Part shown: piece after piece, positions 1-14,300 of the stretch
Layout of the letters: each line of letters opens with the position of its first letter
Position numbering within the stretch: the first letter of the stretch is position 1
NCBI GenBank assembly: GCA_035772405.1
Contig: JAYKKM010000016.1
Span: 1-64,000 of the forward strand
Length of the DNA: 64,000 nt
DNA from: Chrysogorgia sp. JL179-B06
Taxonomy: Eukaryota > Cnidaria > Anthozoa > Scleralcyonacea > Chrysogorgiidae
Direction: 5' to 3'
Notes under the pieces: model-generated
Databases searched by the model: none
What the model saw: the letters and a program-made list of their open reading frames with translations, nothing else
What the model was told of the DNA's origin: nothing
Position numbers and translations under genes: made by a program

Positions 1-3000
1 GACTGTTATTTCAAAAGTTATCACTGTCCTTGACGTGTGAGAAAAACACTTTTCTTCTCGAGAAAAAGTGTTTTTCTCCCAAATTTGACGCAAAAAGTGA
101 CATTTGCTGCAAATTCACCAAAATATGCTGTCTTTGGCGATTAAGAATGTAATAAAACCATGCTTTTAGAGCAATCGAGACTGTTATTTCAAAAAGTTAT
201 CACTGTCTTTGAGTGAGAAAAAAAACTTTCTTCTCAACAAAAGTGTTTTTGCTCGCCAAATTTGATGCAAAAAAGTGAAATTTGCTGCAAAATTAACCAA
301 AATATGCTGTCTTAGGGTGTAGAGAAGAACGTAATAAAACCTAATAGTGAAATTTGCTGCAAATAACAAAATATGCTCTCCTTTAGGGCGGTAGAACGCA
401 ACATAAAACCAATTTTAGAGCAATCGGATACAGTTATTTCAAAAGTTATTCACTGTTTTGAGTGAGAAAAACACTTTTTTCGAGATAAAAGTGTTTGTCT
501 CGCATATCGGACGCAAAAAGTGAAATTTGCTGCAAAATTAGGCAAATATATGCTGTCTTAGGCGGTAGAAATGCAATAAAACCATTTTTAGAGCAATCGG
601 AATGTTATTTCAAAAGTTATCACTGCGCCGAGTGTGAGAAAAACACTTCTTTTTTGAGAAAAAGTGTTTTTCTCCCAAATTTGGACGCAAAAAGTGAAAT
701 TTGCTGCAAATTAACCAAAATAAGCTGGTCTTAGGCGTTTAGAAATCGTGAAATAAATCCATTTTTAGAGCCAATCGGAATGGTATTTCAAAAGTTATCA
801 CTGCGCCGAGTGAGAAAAAAACACTTTTTCAAAAAAGTGGTTTTATTCTCCCAAATTTGAGACGCAAAAAGTGAAATTTGCTTGCAATTTAACCAAACTA
901 TGCTGTCTTAGGGTTAGCATAGAATGTAATAAAAACCAAAAAGTGAAATATGCATGCAAATTAACAAAATATGCTATCTTAGGCGTAGAAACGCAATAAA
1001 ACCATTTTAGAGCAATCCGGACAGTTACTTCAAAAGTTTATCACTGTTGTGAAGGTGAAGAATAACACTTTTTTGAGAAAAAGTGTTTTTTCTCTCCCAA
1101 ATTTGACGCAAAAAGTTGAAAATTTGCTGCAAATTAACCAAAATATGCTGGTTCAGGCGTAGAACGTAATAAAACCATTTTTAGAGCAATCGGACTGTTA
1201 TTTCAAAAGTTATTTCAACCTGCGTCGAGTTATCACTTTGTGGAGAAAAAGTGTTGTTTCTCCCTAATTTGCCAAAAAGTGAGTGCAATTAACCCAAAAT
1301 AGCTTTCTTAAAAACACTTTTTTGAGAAAAAGTGTTTTTTCTCCCAAATTTTGCGCCAAAAAGTGAAATTTGCCGCAAATTAACCAAACAGTGAAATATG
1401 CTGCAAGTTAACCAAAATGCTGTCATAGGGCGTAGAACGTAATAAATCCATTTATAGACGCAATCGCTTTCTTAGGCGCACTTTTTACGTGGTTTTTCTG
1501 AACGCAAAATGTGAAATATAAACCATTTTTAGGCGTAGAGCAATCATTTTTTTAAGATCAGACTGTTAATTTCATAAGTTATCACTGCGCCGAGTGAGAA
1601 AAACACTTTTCTCAAAAGTGTTTTTCTCCCAAATTTGACGCAAAAAGTTGAAATTTGCTGCAAATTAACCAAAAATCTGCTGTCCTTAGGCGTAGAACGT
1701 ATTAAACCTTAAAATGTGAAATTTGCTGCAAAAATTAACGCAATAATATGCTATCTTAGGCGTAGGGAACGAACAAAACCATATTTTAGGAGCAATCGGA
1801 CAAGTTTTATTTCAAAATGTTATCACTGTTGTGAGTGAGAAAAAAACACTTTTTCTCGGAGAAAAAAGTGTTTTTCTCGCAAATTAGACGCAAAAAAGTG
1901 AAATTTGCTGCAAATTAGCACAAATATTATGCTGTCTTAGGCGTAGAATGCAATAAAAACCAGTTTAGAGCAATCGGGACTGTTATTTTCAAAAGTTATC
2001 ACTGCGCCGAGTGAGAAAAACACTTTTTTGGGTGAAAAAGTGTTTTTCTCCCAAATTTGACGCAAAAAGTGAAATTTGCTGCAAATGAACCAAAATATGC
2101 TGTCTTAGGGCGATAGAACGTTGTATAAAACCATTTTTAGATGCAATCGGACTCGTTATTTCAAAAGTTATCACTGTTTTGAGTGGTGAGAAAATACACT
2201 TTTCTCAGAAAAAGTGTTTTTCTTCTCCCAAATTTGATGCTAAAAGTGAAATATGCTGCAAAACTTAACCAAAAATATGCTGTCTTAGGCGGTAGAACGT
2301 AATGAACACCTAATAGTGAAATTTGCTGCAAAATCAACCAAAATATGCTATATTAGGCGTAGAACGCAATAAAAACATTTTTAGAGCATGTGGACAGTTA
2401 TTTCAAAACGTTATCACAGTTGTGAGTGAGAAAAACACTTTTTCGTGAAAAAGTGTTTTTCTCGCAAATTTGACGCAAAAAGTGAAATTTGCTGCAAATT
2501 AAGCAAAATATGCTGTCTTAGCGTGTTGAACGTCAATAAAACCATTTTTAGTGCAATCGGAACTGTTATTTTCCAAAGTTATCAAAAAACTGCGCCGAGT
2601 GAGAAAAAACACTTTTTGAGAAAAAAGTGTTTTTCTTCCAAATTTGACGCAAAAAGTGAAAATTTGCTGCAAATGAACCAAAATATGCTGTCTTAGGCGT
2701 AGAACGGTTAATTAACAAAAGTTATTCAATCTGCGCGAGTGAGAAAAACGACAAAACCAGTGTTTTTTCGCGCCAAAATTTGACCAAAAAAGTGAGCAAA
2801 TCGGAAGTTATTTCAATCGGAAGTTCAAAAGTGTATCACTGCAAAACACTTTTTGCCGAGTTTTCTTCTCACCAACATTTGAGTGAGAAGTAAATTTGCT
2901 GCACTTTTTTGAGAAAACTCAATAAAATCATTTTTAAAAAGTGTTTTACTCCCGAGTGAGAAAAAATTTGACGTTTTTTTCTCCCAAAAAGTGAAATTTT

Positions 3001-6000
3001 GCTGCAAATTAACCAAAACTATGCTGTCTTAGGCGTAGAACGTAATAAAACTAATTGTGAAATTTGCTGCAAAATTAACCAACATATGCTATCTTAGGCG
3101 TAGGTAGAACGCAACAAAACCATTTTTAGAGCAATTCGGACAGTTATTTCAAAAGTTATCACAGTTTGTGATTGAGAAAAACACTTTTTCGAGAAAAAGT
3201 GGTTTTTCTCGGCAAATTTGACGCAAAAAGTGAAATTTGCTGCAAATTAAGCATTTTAGATGCCATCGGGACTGTTATTTCAAAAAAACTGCGCCGATGA
3301 AAATACCACTTTTTTGAGAAAAAGTGTTTTTTCCCAAATTGACCAAAAAGTGATATTGTCTGAAAATTTAGGCGTAGAATGCAATAAAATAAAAATCCCA
3401 TTTTTCGAGCGAGTGAGAAAAAAATCGGAGTGTTTTTTTCTCCTCGGACTGTTATTTCAAATGTTCTCACTGCGGCTGTTATTTCGAGTGAGTGAAAAAA
3501 CACTTTTGTGAGAAAAAAGTGTTTTTCTCCCAAATTTGACGCAAAAAGTGAAATTTTGCTGCAAATTAACCAAAAAATATGCTGTCTTACGGCGTAAGAA
3601 CGTAATAATATCCTATTTTTCGAGCAATCGGGACTGTTATTTTCAAAAAGTTATCACCTGCGCCGAGTGGCACAAACACACTTTTCTCAAAAGTGTTTTA
3701 TGCTCCACAATTGGGACGCAAAAAAAGTGAATTTTGCTGCCAAATTAACCAAAATTATGCTGGTCTTAGCGCGTAGACGTAATAAAACCAAAAAAGTGAA
3801 AAATTTGCTGCAAATTAACCAAAATATTAACTTAGGCGTCAGAACGTCAATAAAACCATTTTTAGAGCAATCGGACAGTTATTTCCAAAAGTTATCACTG
3901 TTGTGAGTGAGAAAAACACTTTTTTGAGGGAAAAGTGTTTTTTTCCCAAATTTTGACGCTAAAAGTGAAATTTGCTGCAAATTAACCAAAAATATGCTGT
4001 TCTTATGCGTAGAAACGTTAATAAACCCATTTTTAGAGCAATCCGACTGTTATTTCAACAAGTTATCACTGTTTGGAGTGGAAAAAAAACACTTTTTCTC
4101 AAAAAAGTGTTTTTCTCCCAAATTTGACGCAAAAAGTGAAATTTGCTGCAAATTAACCAAAATATGCTGTCTTAGGCGTAGAACGTAATAAAACCATTTT
4201 TAGAGCAATCGAACTGTTATTTCAAAAGTTATCACTGCGCCGAGTGAGAAAACACTTTTTTGAGAAAAAGTGTTTTTCTTCCAAATTTGACGCAAAAAGT
4301 GAAATTTGCTGCAAATGAACCAAAATAAGCTTTCTTAGGCGTAGAACGCAATAAAACCATTTTTAGAGCAATCGGACTATGATATTTTCAAAATTTATCA
4401 CTGTTTTGATGTGAGAAAAACACTTTTCTCAAAAAAAGTGTTTTTCTCCCAAATTTGACGCAACAAAAAGTGAAATTTGCTGCAAATTCACCCAAATCTG
4501 CTGTCTTAGGCGTAGAATCGTAATAAAACCATTTTTAGAGCATATCGGACTGTTATTTCAATTGTGATCACTGTTTTGACGTGATGAGAAAAACACTTTT
4601 TCTCAAAAAAGTGTTTTTCTCTCCCAAAAAAATTTGATGCAAAAGTGAATTTGCTGCAAATTAACCGAATATGCTGCTTATGGCGTAGAAACGTAATTAA
4701 AACCTAATAGTGAAATTTGCTGCAATTAAACAAAAATTATGCTGTCTTAGGGCGTTAGAACGTAATAAATCCATTTTTTAGAGCAATCGGGACTGTTATT
4801 TCAAAAGTTATCACTGCGCCGAGTGAGAAAAACACTTTTCTCAGAACAAGTGTTTTTTCTCCCAAATTTGAACGCAAAAAGTGAAAATTTGCTGCAAATT
4901 AACCAAAATATGCTGTCTTAGGCGTAGAACTTAATAAAACAAAATGTGAAATTTGCTGCAAGAATTAAACCAAAAGATGCTATCTTAGGCGTTGAACGCA
5001 ATAAAACCATTTTGTGAGAGTCAATCGGACAGTTATTTCAAAAGTTATCACTGTGTGAGTGAGAAAAACACTTTTTCGAGAAAAAGTGTTTTTCTCGCCA
5101 AATTTGACGCAACAAGTGAAATTTGCTTGCAATATAAGGCCAAATAAAATATATGCTGTTCTTAGGCGTAGAATGCAATTAAAACCATTTTTAGAGCAAT
5201 CGGACTGTTCATTTCAAATAGTTATCACTGCGTCCGATGTGAGAAAAACACTTTTTTGAGAAAAAGTGTTTTTCTCCCAAATTTTGCCGCAAAAAGTGAA
5301 AATTTGCTGCAAATGAACCAAAATATGCCTGTCTTAGGCGTAGAACGTAATAAAACCATTTTTAGAGCAATAGGACTGTTATTTCAAACGTTATCTGTTT
5401 TGAGTGAGAAAAACACATTTTCTCAAAAAAGTGTTTTTTCTTCCCAAATTTGATGCAAAAGTGACAATTTGCTGCAAACTTAACAAAATATGCTGTCTTA
5501 GGCGTTTTAGAACGTAATAAAACCTAATAGTGAAAATTTAGCTGCAAATTAACCAAAATATGCTCTATCTTAGGCGTAGAACGCAACAAAACCATTTTTA
5601 GAGCAATCAACGGACAGTTATTTCAAACTGCGCGTTAATCACTGTGTGCCGAGTGAGACAAACACTTTTTCTGAGTAAAAGTGTTTTTCTCCCAAATTTG
5701 ATGCAAAAAGTGAAATTTGCTGCGAATTAACCAAAATATGCTGTCTTTGGCCGTGAGAAACGTAATTTTCTCCCAAATTTGACGCTAAATCGTGAAGTGA
5801 AAATTTGCTGCCAAATTAACCAAAATATGCTGTCTTAGGCGTAGATCGTTATAAATCCTTTTTTAGAGCATTCGGACTGGTTATTTCAAAAGTTATCACT
5901 GCGCCGAGTGAGAAAAACACTTTTTCTCAAAAGTTTGTTTTTCTCCCAAATTTGACGCAAAAAAGTGAAATTTGCTGCAAATTAAGCAAACATATGCTGT

Positions 6001-9000
6001 CTTTAAGGCGTAGAATGCAATATAAACCATTTTTTAGAGCAATCGGACTGTTATTTCGAAAAGTTATCACTGCGCCGTTGTAGAGAAAAAACACTTTTTT
6101 GAGAAAAAGTGTTTTTCTCCCAAAATTTGACGCAAAAAGTGAAATTTGCTGCTAAATAACCAAAATATGCTGTCTTAGGCGTAGAACGTAATAAATCCTT
6201 TTTTAGAGCAATCGGACTGTTATTTCAAAGGTTATCACTGCGCCGAGTGAGAAAAACACTTTTTCTCAAAAAAAAGTTGTTTTTCTTCCCAAAATTGACG
6301 CAAAAAGTGAAAATTTTGCTGCAAAATTAACCAAATATGGTGTCTTATGCGGTTGACGTAATAAAACCAAAACGTGAAATTTGCTGCAAATTACCAAAAT
6401 ATGCTATCTTAGGCGTAGGACGCAATAAAACCATTTTTAGAGCAATCGGACAGTTATTTCAAAAGTTATCAACTGTTGTGAGTGAGAAAAACACTTTTTT
6501 GAAGGAAAAAGTGTTTTTTTTCCCAAATTTGACGCAAAAAGTGAAATTTGCTGCAAATTAACCAAAATATGCTGTCTTATGCGTAGAACGTAATAAAACC
6601 ATTTTTAGAGCAATCGGGACTGTTATTTCAAAAGTTATCACTGTTTGAGTTGAAAAAAAAACTTTTCTCAGAAAAGGTGTTTATTCTCCCAAATTTGACG
6701 CAAAAAGTGAAATCTTGCTGCAAACATAACCAAAATATGCTGTCTTAGGCGTTATAAGAAGGACGTAATAAAACCATTTTTTAGAGCAATCGAACTGTTA
6801 TTTCAAAAGTTTATCACTGCGCCGAGTGAGAAAAAAAAAAACACTTTTTTGAGAAAAAAGTGTTTTTTCTTCCAAATCTTGACGCAAAAAGTGAAATTTG
6901 CTGCAAATGAACCAAAATATGCGTTTCTTTGGCGTGAGAACGCAATACAACCATTTTTAGAGCAATCGGAACTGTAATTTCAAAAGATATCACTGTTTGA
7001 TGTGAGAAAAAACACTTTTTTTCAGAAAAAGTGTTTTTCTCCCAAATTTGACGCAAAAAGTGAAAATTGCTGCAAATTCACCAAATATATGCTGTCTTCA
7101 CGGCGATAGCACGTAATAATACCATGATTTTTTAGAGCAATCGGACTGTTCTTTCAAAATGTTTCTCACTGTTTTGAGTGAGGAAAAACATTTTCTCAAA
7201 AAAGTGTTTTTTCTCCAAATTTGATGCAAAAAGTGAAAATTTGTGAAATTAACAAATATGCTAGTCTTAGGCGTAGAAACGTTAATAAACCTAATAGTGA
7301 AATTTGCTTGAAATTAACCAAATATATGCTGTCTTAGGCGTTAGAAACGTAATAAAATCCATTTTTAGAGCAATCGCGACTGTTATTTCAAAAGTTATCA
7401 CTGCGCCGAGTTGCGTTATAGAGTAAAACATTTTTCTCAGAAAGTGTGTTTTTCTCCCAAATTTGACGCAACAAAAAGTGAAATTTGCTGCAAATTAACC
7501 AAAATATGCTGTCTTAGGCGTAGAACGTAATAAAACCAAATGTGAAATTTGCTGCAAATTAACCAAAATATGCCTATCTTAGGCGTAGAACGCCAATAAA
7601 AACCATTTTTTAGAGCAATCGGACAGTTATTTCAAAAGTTTATTCACTGCGTTGTGTCGTGAGAAAAACACTTTTTCGAGGAAAAAGTGTTTTTTCTCCG
7701 CAAATTTGACGCAAAAAGTGAAATTTGCTGCCAAATTATAGCAAATTAACCAAAATATGCTGTTCTTAGGCGTAGAATGCAATAAAAACCATTTTTTAGA
7801 GCAATTCGGACTGTTGATTTCAAAAAGTTTTCACTGCGCCCGAGTCGAGAAAAACACTTTTTTGAGAAAGTGTGGGGTTTTTTCTCCCAAATTTGACGCA
7901 AAAAGTGAATTTTGCCTGAAAATGAACCAAAAGATGCTGTCTTAGGCGTTTTTTCTAGAACGTAATAAAACCATTTTTAGAGCAATCGGACTGTGTATTT
8001 TCAAAAGTTATCACTGTTTTGAGTGAGAAAAACACTTTTCTCGAGAAAAAGTGTTTTTCTCCCAAATTTGATGCAAAAAGTGAAATTTGCTGCAAATTAC
8101 CAAATATGCTGTCTTAGGCGTAGATCGTAATAAAACCTAATGTGAAATTTGCTGCAAATTAATCAAAATTTGCTATTCTTAGGCGTAGAACGCAACCAAA
8201 CCATTTTTAGAGCAATCGGACAGTTATTTCAAAAGTTATCACTGTGTGAGTGGAAAAAACACTTTTTCAGAGAAAAAGTGTTTTTCTCCCAAATTTGATG
8301 CAAAAAGTGAAATTTGCTGCAAAAGTTACACCAAAATATGCTGTCTTAGGCGGTAGAATAAAAACGTAATAAAAACCATTTTGAGAGCAATCGGACTGGT
8401 ATTTTCAAAGTTATTTGCGCCGACGTGAGAATATACACATTTTTGAGAAAGAAAAGTGTTTTTTCTCCCAAATTGTGCAAAAAATAGTGAAATTTGCTGC
8501 AAATTAATTAACCAAAATATGCTGTCTTAGGCGTAGAAATTAGAACGTAAATAAATCCATTTTTAGAGGCAAAATCGGACTGTTATTTCAAAAGTTTATC
8601 ACTGCGCCGCGAGTGAGAAAAACACTTTTTTCTCAAAAAGTGTTTTTATCCCAAATTTGACGCAAAAACAGTGAAAAATTTGCTGCAAATTAAGCAAAAT
8701 ATTTTGTTCTTTGGCGGTAGAATGCAATAAAACCATTTTTTAGAGCAATCGGACTGTTGATTTCAAAAAAGTTATCACTGCGCCGAGTGAGAAAAACACT
8801 TTTTTGAGAAAAAGTGTTTTTCTCCCAAATTTGACGCTCAAAAGTGAAGATTTGCTGCATATTAACCAAAATACTGCTTATCTTAGGCGTTAGAAGCCAA
8901 CAAAACCATTTTTTAGAGCAATCGGACATGTTATTTCAAAAGTTATCACTGTTCGTCGAGTGAGAACAACACTTTTACGAGAAAAAAAGTGTTTTTCTCC

Positions 9001-11249
9001 GAAATTTGACGCAACAAGTGAGAATTTGCTGCAAATTAAGCAAAATATGCTGTCTTAGGTGGAGAACGTAATAAAACCATTTTATAGGGAGCAATCGATA
9101 CTGTTATTTCAAAAGTCTATCACTGCGACCGAGTGTGAAAAAACACTTTTTTGAGAAAAAGTGTTTTTCTTCCAAATTTGACGCAAAAAGTGAAATTTGC
9201 TGCAAATGAACCAAAATATGCTGTCTTAGGCGTAGAACGTTCATAAAACCATTTTTAGAGCAATCTGGGACTGTTATTTCAAAAGTTATCACTGTTTTGA
9301 TGTGAGAAAAACACTTTTTCTCAAAAAAGTGTTTTTCTCCCAAATTGACGCAAAAGTGAAATTTGCTGCAAATTAACCAAAATTTGCTGTCTTAGCGTAG
9401 AACGAATAACACCTAATAGTTGAAATTTGCTGCAAATTAACCAAAAATTGCTATCTTAGGCGTAGAATGCAATAAAACCATTTTTAGGGAGCAATCGGAC
9501 TGGCTGTTATTTCAAAAGTTATCACTGCGCCGATGTGAAGAAAAAAACACTTTTTTTGAGAAAAAGTGTTTTCTTCCCAAATATGAAGGCAAAAAGTGCA
9601 ATTTGCTGCAAATTAACCAAAATTTGCTGTCTTAGGCGTAGAAACGTAATAATAAATCATTATTTAGAGCAATCGGACTGTTATTTCAAAAGTTATCACT
9701 GCGCCGAGATGAGAAAAAAACACTTTTTCTCAAAAAGGTGTATTTTCTCCCAATATTTGACGCAAAAAGTGAAAATTTGCTGCAAAATTAACCAAAATAT
9801 GCTGGTTAGCGTTTCGAAACGTATAAAACCAAAACGTGAAATTTTTGCTGCAAATTAACAAATATGCTGTCTTAGGCGCAGAACGTAACAAAACCATTTT
9901 TAGAGCAATCGAACTGTTATTTCAAAAGTTATCACTGCGCCGAGTGAGAAAAACACTTTTTTGAGAAAAAGTGTTTTTTCTTCCAAATTTGACGAAAAAA
10001 AGTGAAATTTGCTGCAATATGAACCAAAATACGCTTTCTTAGGCGTAGAACGCAATTAAAACCATTTTTAGAGCAATCGGACTGTTATTTCAAAAGTTTA
10101 TCCACTGTTTTGAAGGGAGAAAAACACTTTTTCTCAAAAAAGTGTTTTTCTCCCAAATTTGACGCAAAAAGTAAAATTTGCTGCAACTCAACCAAAATAT
10201 GCTGTCTTAGGCGTATAGACGTAATAAAACCATTTTTAGAGCAATCGTGACTGTTATTTCAAAAGTTCTCACTGTTTGAGTTGAGAAAAACACTATTCTC
10301 AAAAAAAGTGTTTTTCTCCCAAAATTTGATGCAAAAGTGACATTTGCTGCAAATAACCATAAAATGCCTGTCTTAGGCGTAGATACGTAATAAAATCCTA
10401 ATAGTGAAATTTTCTGCAAATTAACCAAAATATGTTTTGTGCTTAATGGCGTAGAAATCGCCCCCCTAATAAAATCCATTTTGTAGAGCAATCGGAGCTG
10501 TTATTTCAAAAGTTATCACTGCGCCGAGTGAGAAAAATCACTTTTTCTAAAAAGTGTTTTTCTCCCAAATTTGGACGCCAAAAAGTGAAATTTAGGCTGC
10601 AAATTAACAAAATTTGCTGTCTTAGGCGTAGAACTAATAAACCAAATGTGAAAATATTGCTGGCACATTAACCCAAAATATGCTTTATCTTAGGCGTTAG
10701 AACGCAATAAAACCATTTTTAGAGCAATCGGAAGTTATTTCAAAAGTTATCACTAGTTTGTGAGTGCGAAAAACACTTTTTCGAGAAAAAGTGTTTTCTC
10801 GCAAATTTGACGCTAAAAAAAGTGAAATTTGCTGCAAATTAAGCAAAATATATTGTCTATTAGGCGTAGAATAGAATGCAATTAAAACCATTGTTAGAGC
10901 AATCGGACTGTTATTTTCAAAAGTTATCACTGGCCCGACGTGAGGGAAAACACTTTTTTGAGGAAAAGTGTTTTTCTCCCAAATTTGACGCAAAAAGAGA
11001 AATTTGCTGCCAATTTGAACCAAAATTTGCTGTCTTAGGCGTAGAACGTAAATAAACACGATTTTTAGAGCAATCGACCTGTTATTTCAAAAGTTATCAC
11101 TTTTTTGAGTGAGAAAAAACACTTTTCTCAGAAAAAGTGTCTTTTCTCCCAAATTTGATGCAAAAAAGTGAAATTTGCTGCAAATTAACAAAAATGATGC
11201 ATGTCTTAGGGTAGAACGTAATAAAAACCTAATAGTGAAATTTGCTGCA

Positions 11250-11305
11250 GGGGGGGGGTGGGGGGGGGGGGGGGGGTGGGGGGGGGGGGGGGGGGGGGGG
11301 GGGGG
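11250..11305. other. Poly-G run inside satellite, probable sequencing artefact
   Basis: A run of about 55 bases is almost pure G with two T interruptions. It replaces part of one satellite monomer after TTTGCTGCA, and the monomer resumes with degraded sequence. It sits in the noisy part of the array and no other monomer contains it. It is best explained as uncorrected long-read error, not a real G tract. Confidence 0.8.
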
Positions 11306-14300
11306 AATTAGGGGGTGTTGGGACCAAAAATTGCTTATTCTTAGGCGTAGAACGCAACCAAACCATTTTTAGCGCAATCGGACAGTTATTTCAAAAGTTC
11401 ATCACTGCGCCTTGTGAGTGAGGAAACACTTTTTCGAGAAAAAGTGGTTTTTTTCTCCACAAATTTGATGCAAAAAATTGAAAATTTGCTGCAAATTAAC
11501 CAAAATACTTGCTGTCTTAGAGCGTGAGAAAGTAATAATTTTTTTGAGCCAAAAAGTGTTTTTTCTCCCAACCTAGACGCACGATAGTTGAAATTTGCTG
11601 CAAATTAACCAAAATATGCTGTTCTTAGGCGTTTAGAACGTAAATAAATCCATTTTTAGCCAATCGGACTGTTATTTCAAAAGTTATCACTGCGCCGAGT
11701 GAGAAAAAAACACTTTTTCTCAAAAGGTTTCGTTTTTCTCCCAAATTTTTGACGCAAAAGTGATGAACATTTGCTGCAAATTAACCAAAATATGCTGTCT
11801 TAGGCGTAGAAGTAATAAAACACAAAATGTGAAATTTGCTGCAAATTAACCAAAAATATGCTATTCTTAGGCGTAGAACGCAACAACAACCATTTTTAGA
11901 GCAATCGCGACAGTTATTTCAAAAGTTATCACTGTTGTGAGTGAGAAAAACACTTTTTCGAGAGAAAAAGTGTTTTTCTCCCAAATTTGATGCAAAAAAA
12001 GTGAAATTTGCATGCAAAATTTCAACGAAAATATGCTTGTCTTAGGCGTTTAGAACGTATAAAACTACTTTTAGAAGTCAGACCTGTAATTCAAAAATAT
12101 CACTGCGCCGCGTGAGAAAAAACTTTTTGAGAAAAGTGTATTCTCCCTACTACTTGCCGCAAAAGTGAAACTTGCTGCAAATTACCCAAAATATGCTGTC
12201 TTATGGCGTAGAACGTAAATAAATCCATTTTTTTTAGAGCAATCGGACTGTTATTTCAAAAGTTATCACTGCGCCGAGTGAGGAAAACACTTTTTCGCAA
12301 AAAAAAAGTTGTTTTTCTCCCAAAAATTTTGGCCGCAAAAAGTGAAATTTGCTTGCAAATTAACCAAAACAAGTATTAGGGGTAGAACAATAAATATTTT
12401 TTAAATATGACTGTTATTTCAAAGTTATGCTGTCTTAGCGTAGAAAAACACTTTTTTTGGGGAGTAAAAGTGTTTTTCGTAATGACGCAAACCAAATGTG
12501 AAATTAGCTGCAAATTAACCAAAATATGCTTATCCTTAGGGTAGAAACGCAACAAACCATTTTTAGAGCAATCGGACAGTTATTTCACAAGTTATCACTG
12601 TTGTGAGTGAGAAAAACACTTTTTCGAGAAAAAGTGTTTTTTTCTCGCAAATTTGACGCAAAAAGTGAAAATTTGCTGCAAAATAAGCAAAATATATTGT
12701 CTTAGGCGTAGAATTGCAATAAAACCATTTTTAGAGCAATCGGACTGTTTATTTCAAAAGTTTTCACTGCGTCGAGTGCGAAAAACACTTTTTTGAGAAA
12801 CAAGTGGTTTTCTCCCAAATTTGACGCAAAAAGTGAAATTTGCTGCAAATGAACCAAAATATGCTGTCTTAGGCGTTAGAACGTAATCAAACCATTTTTC
12901 TAGAGCAATCGGACTGTTATTTCAAAAGTTCATCCACTGTTTTTGAGTGAGAAAAAACACTTTTTTCAGAAAAAGTGTTTTTCTCCCAAATTTGATTGCA
13001 AAAGTTGGAAATTTGCTGCAAATTAACCAAACAATATGCTTGTCTTCAGGGTAGAACGTGTATATAACATTAATAGTGAAATCGCGACTGTTGCTGCAAA
13101 GTTTCACTGGCGCCGAGTGAAATATGCGTATCTTAGGCGTAGAACGCAACAAAACCATTTTTAGAGCAAATCGGAACAAGTTATTTCAAAAGTGTATCAC
13201 TGTTGTGAGTGAGAAAAACACCTTTTTCGAGGGAAAAGAGTGTTTTGTCTCGCAAATTAGACGCACAAAGTGAAATTTGCTGCAAATTAAGCAAAATATG
13301 CTGTCTTAGGTGTAGAACGTAATAAAAAATTTTTAGAGCATTCGAACTGTTATTTCAAAAAGTTATCACTGCGCCGCGTGAGAAAAACACTTTTTTTGAG
13401 GAAAAAAAGTGTTTTTCTTCCAAATTTGACGCCAAAGTGAACTTTGCTGCGAAAATGAACCAAAATAAGCTGTCTTAGGCGTGTTAGAACGTATAAATAA
13501 AACCATTTTTAGAGACCAATCGGACTGTTTATTCAAAAGTTATCACTGTTTTGTGTGAGAAAAACACTTTTTCTCATAAAAGGGTTTTTCTCCCAAAATC
13601 TTTGACGCCAAAAAAAGTGAAATTGCTTGCAAAATTAACAAAATATGCTGTCTTAGGCGTACGAACGTAATAAAAATCCTAATAGTGGCAATTTGCTGCA
13701 AATTAACCAAAATATGCTATTTAGGCGTATGAACGCAACAAAACCATTTTTAGAGCAATCGGACAGTCTATTTCAAAAGTTATCACTGTGTGAGTGAGAG
13801 AAAAACACTTTTACGAGAAAAGTGTTTTTTCTCGCAAATTTGACGCCAAAAGTGAAATTTGCTGCAAATTAAGCAAAAATATATTGTCTTAGGCGTAGAA
13901 TTGCAATAAAACCATTTTTAGAGCAATCGGACTGTTATTTCTAAAGTTATCACTGCGGCGAGTGAGAAAAAACACTTTTTTGAAGAAAAAGTGTTTTTCT
14001 CCAACTTTGACGCAAAAAAAAGTGAAATTTGCTGCAAATTTAACCAAAATTATGCTGTCTTAGGCGATAGATAGAAATCGTAATAAATCCTTTTTTAGAG
14101 CAATCGGACTGTTTATTTCAAAAGTTATCACTGCCGATCGAGGGAGAAAAAACACTATTTTCTCAAAAAAGTGTTTTATCTCCCAAATTTGACGCCAAAA
14201 AGTGAAATTTGCTGCAAATTAACCAAAATATGCTGTCTTAGGCGTAGAACGTAATAAAAAACCATTTTTAGAGCAATCGGACTGTTATTTCAAAAGTTAT

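Noticed and set aside
11175..11372. Glycine-rich protein frame
   Set aside because: Caused by the poly-G artefact.
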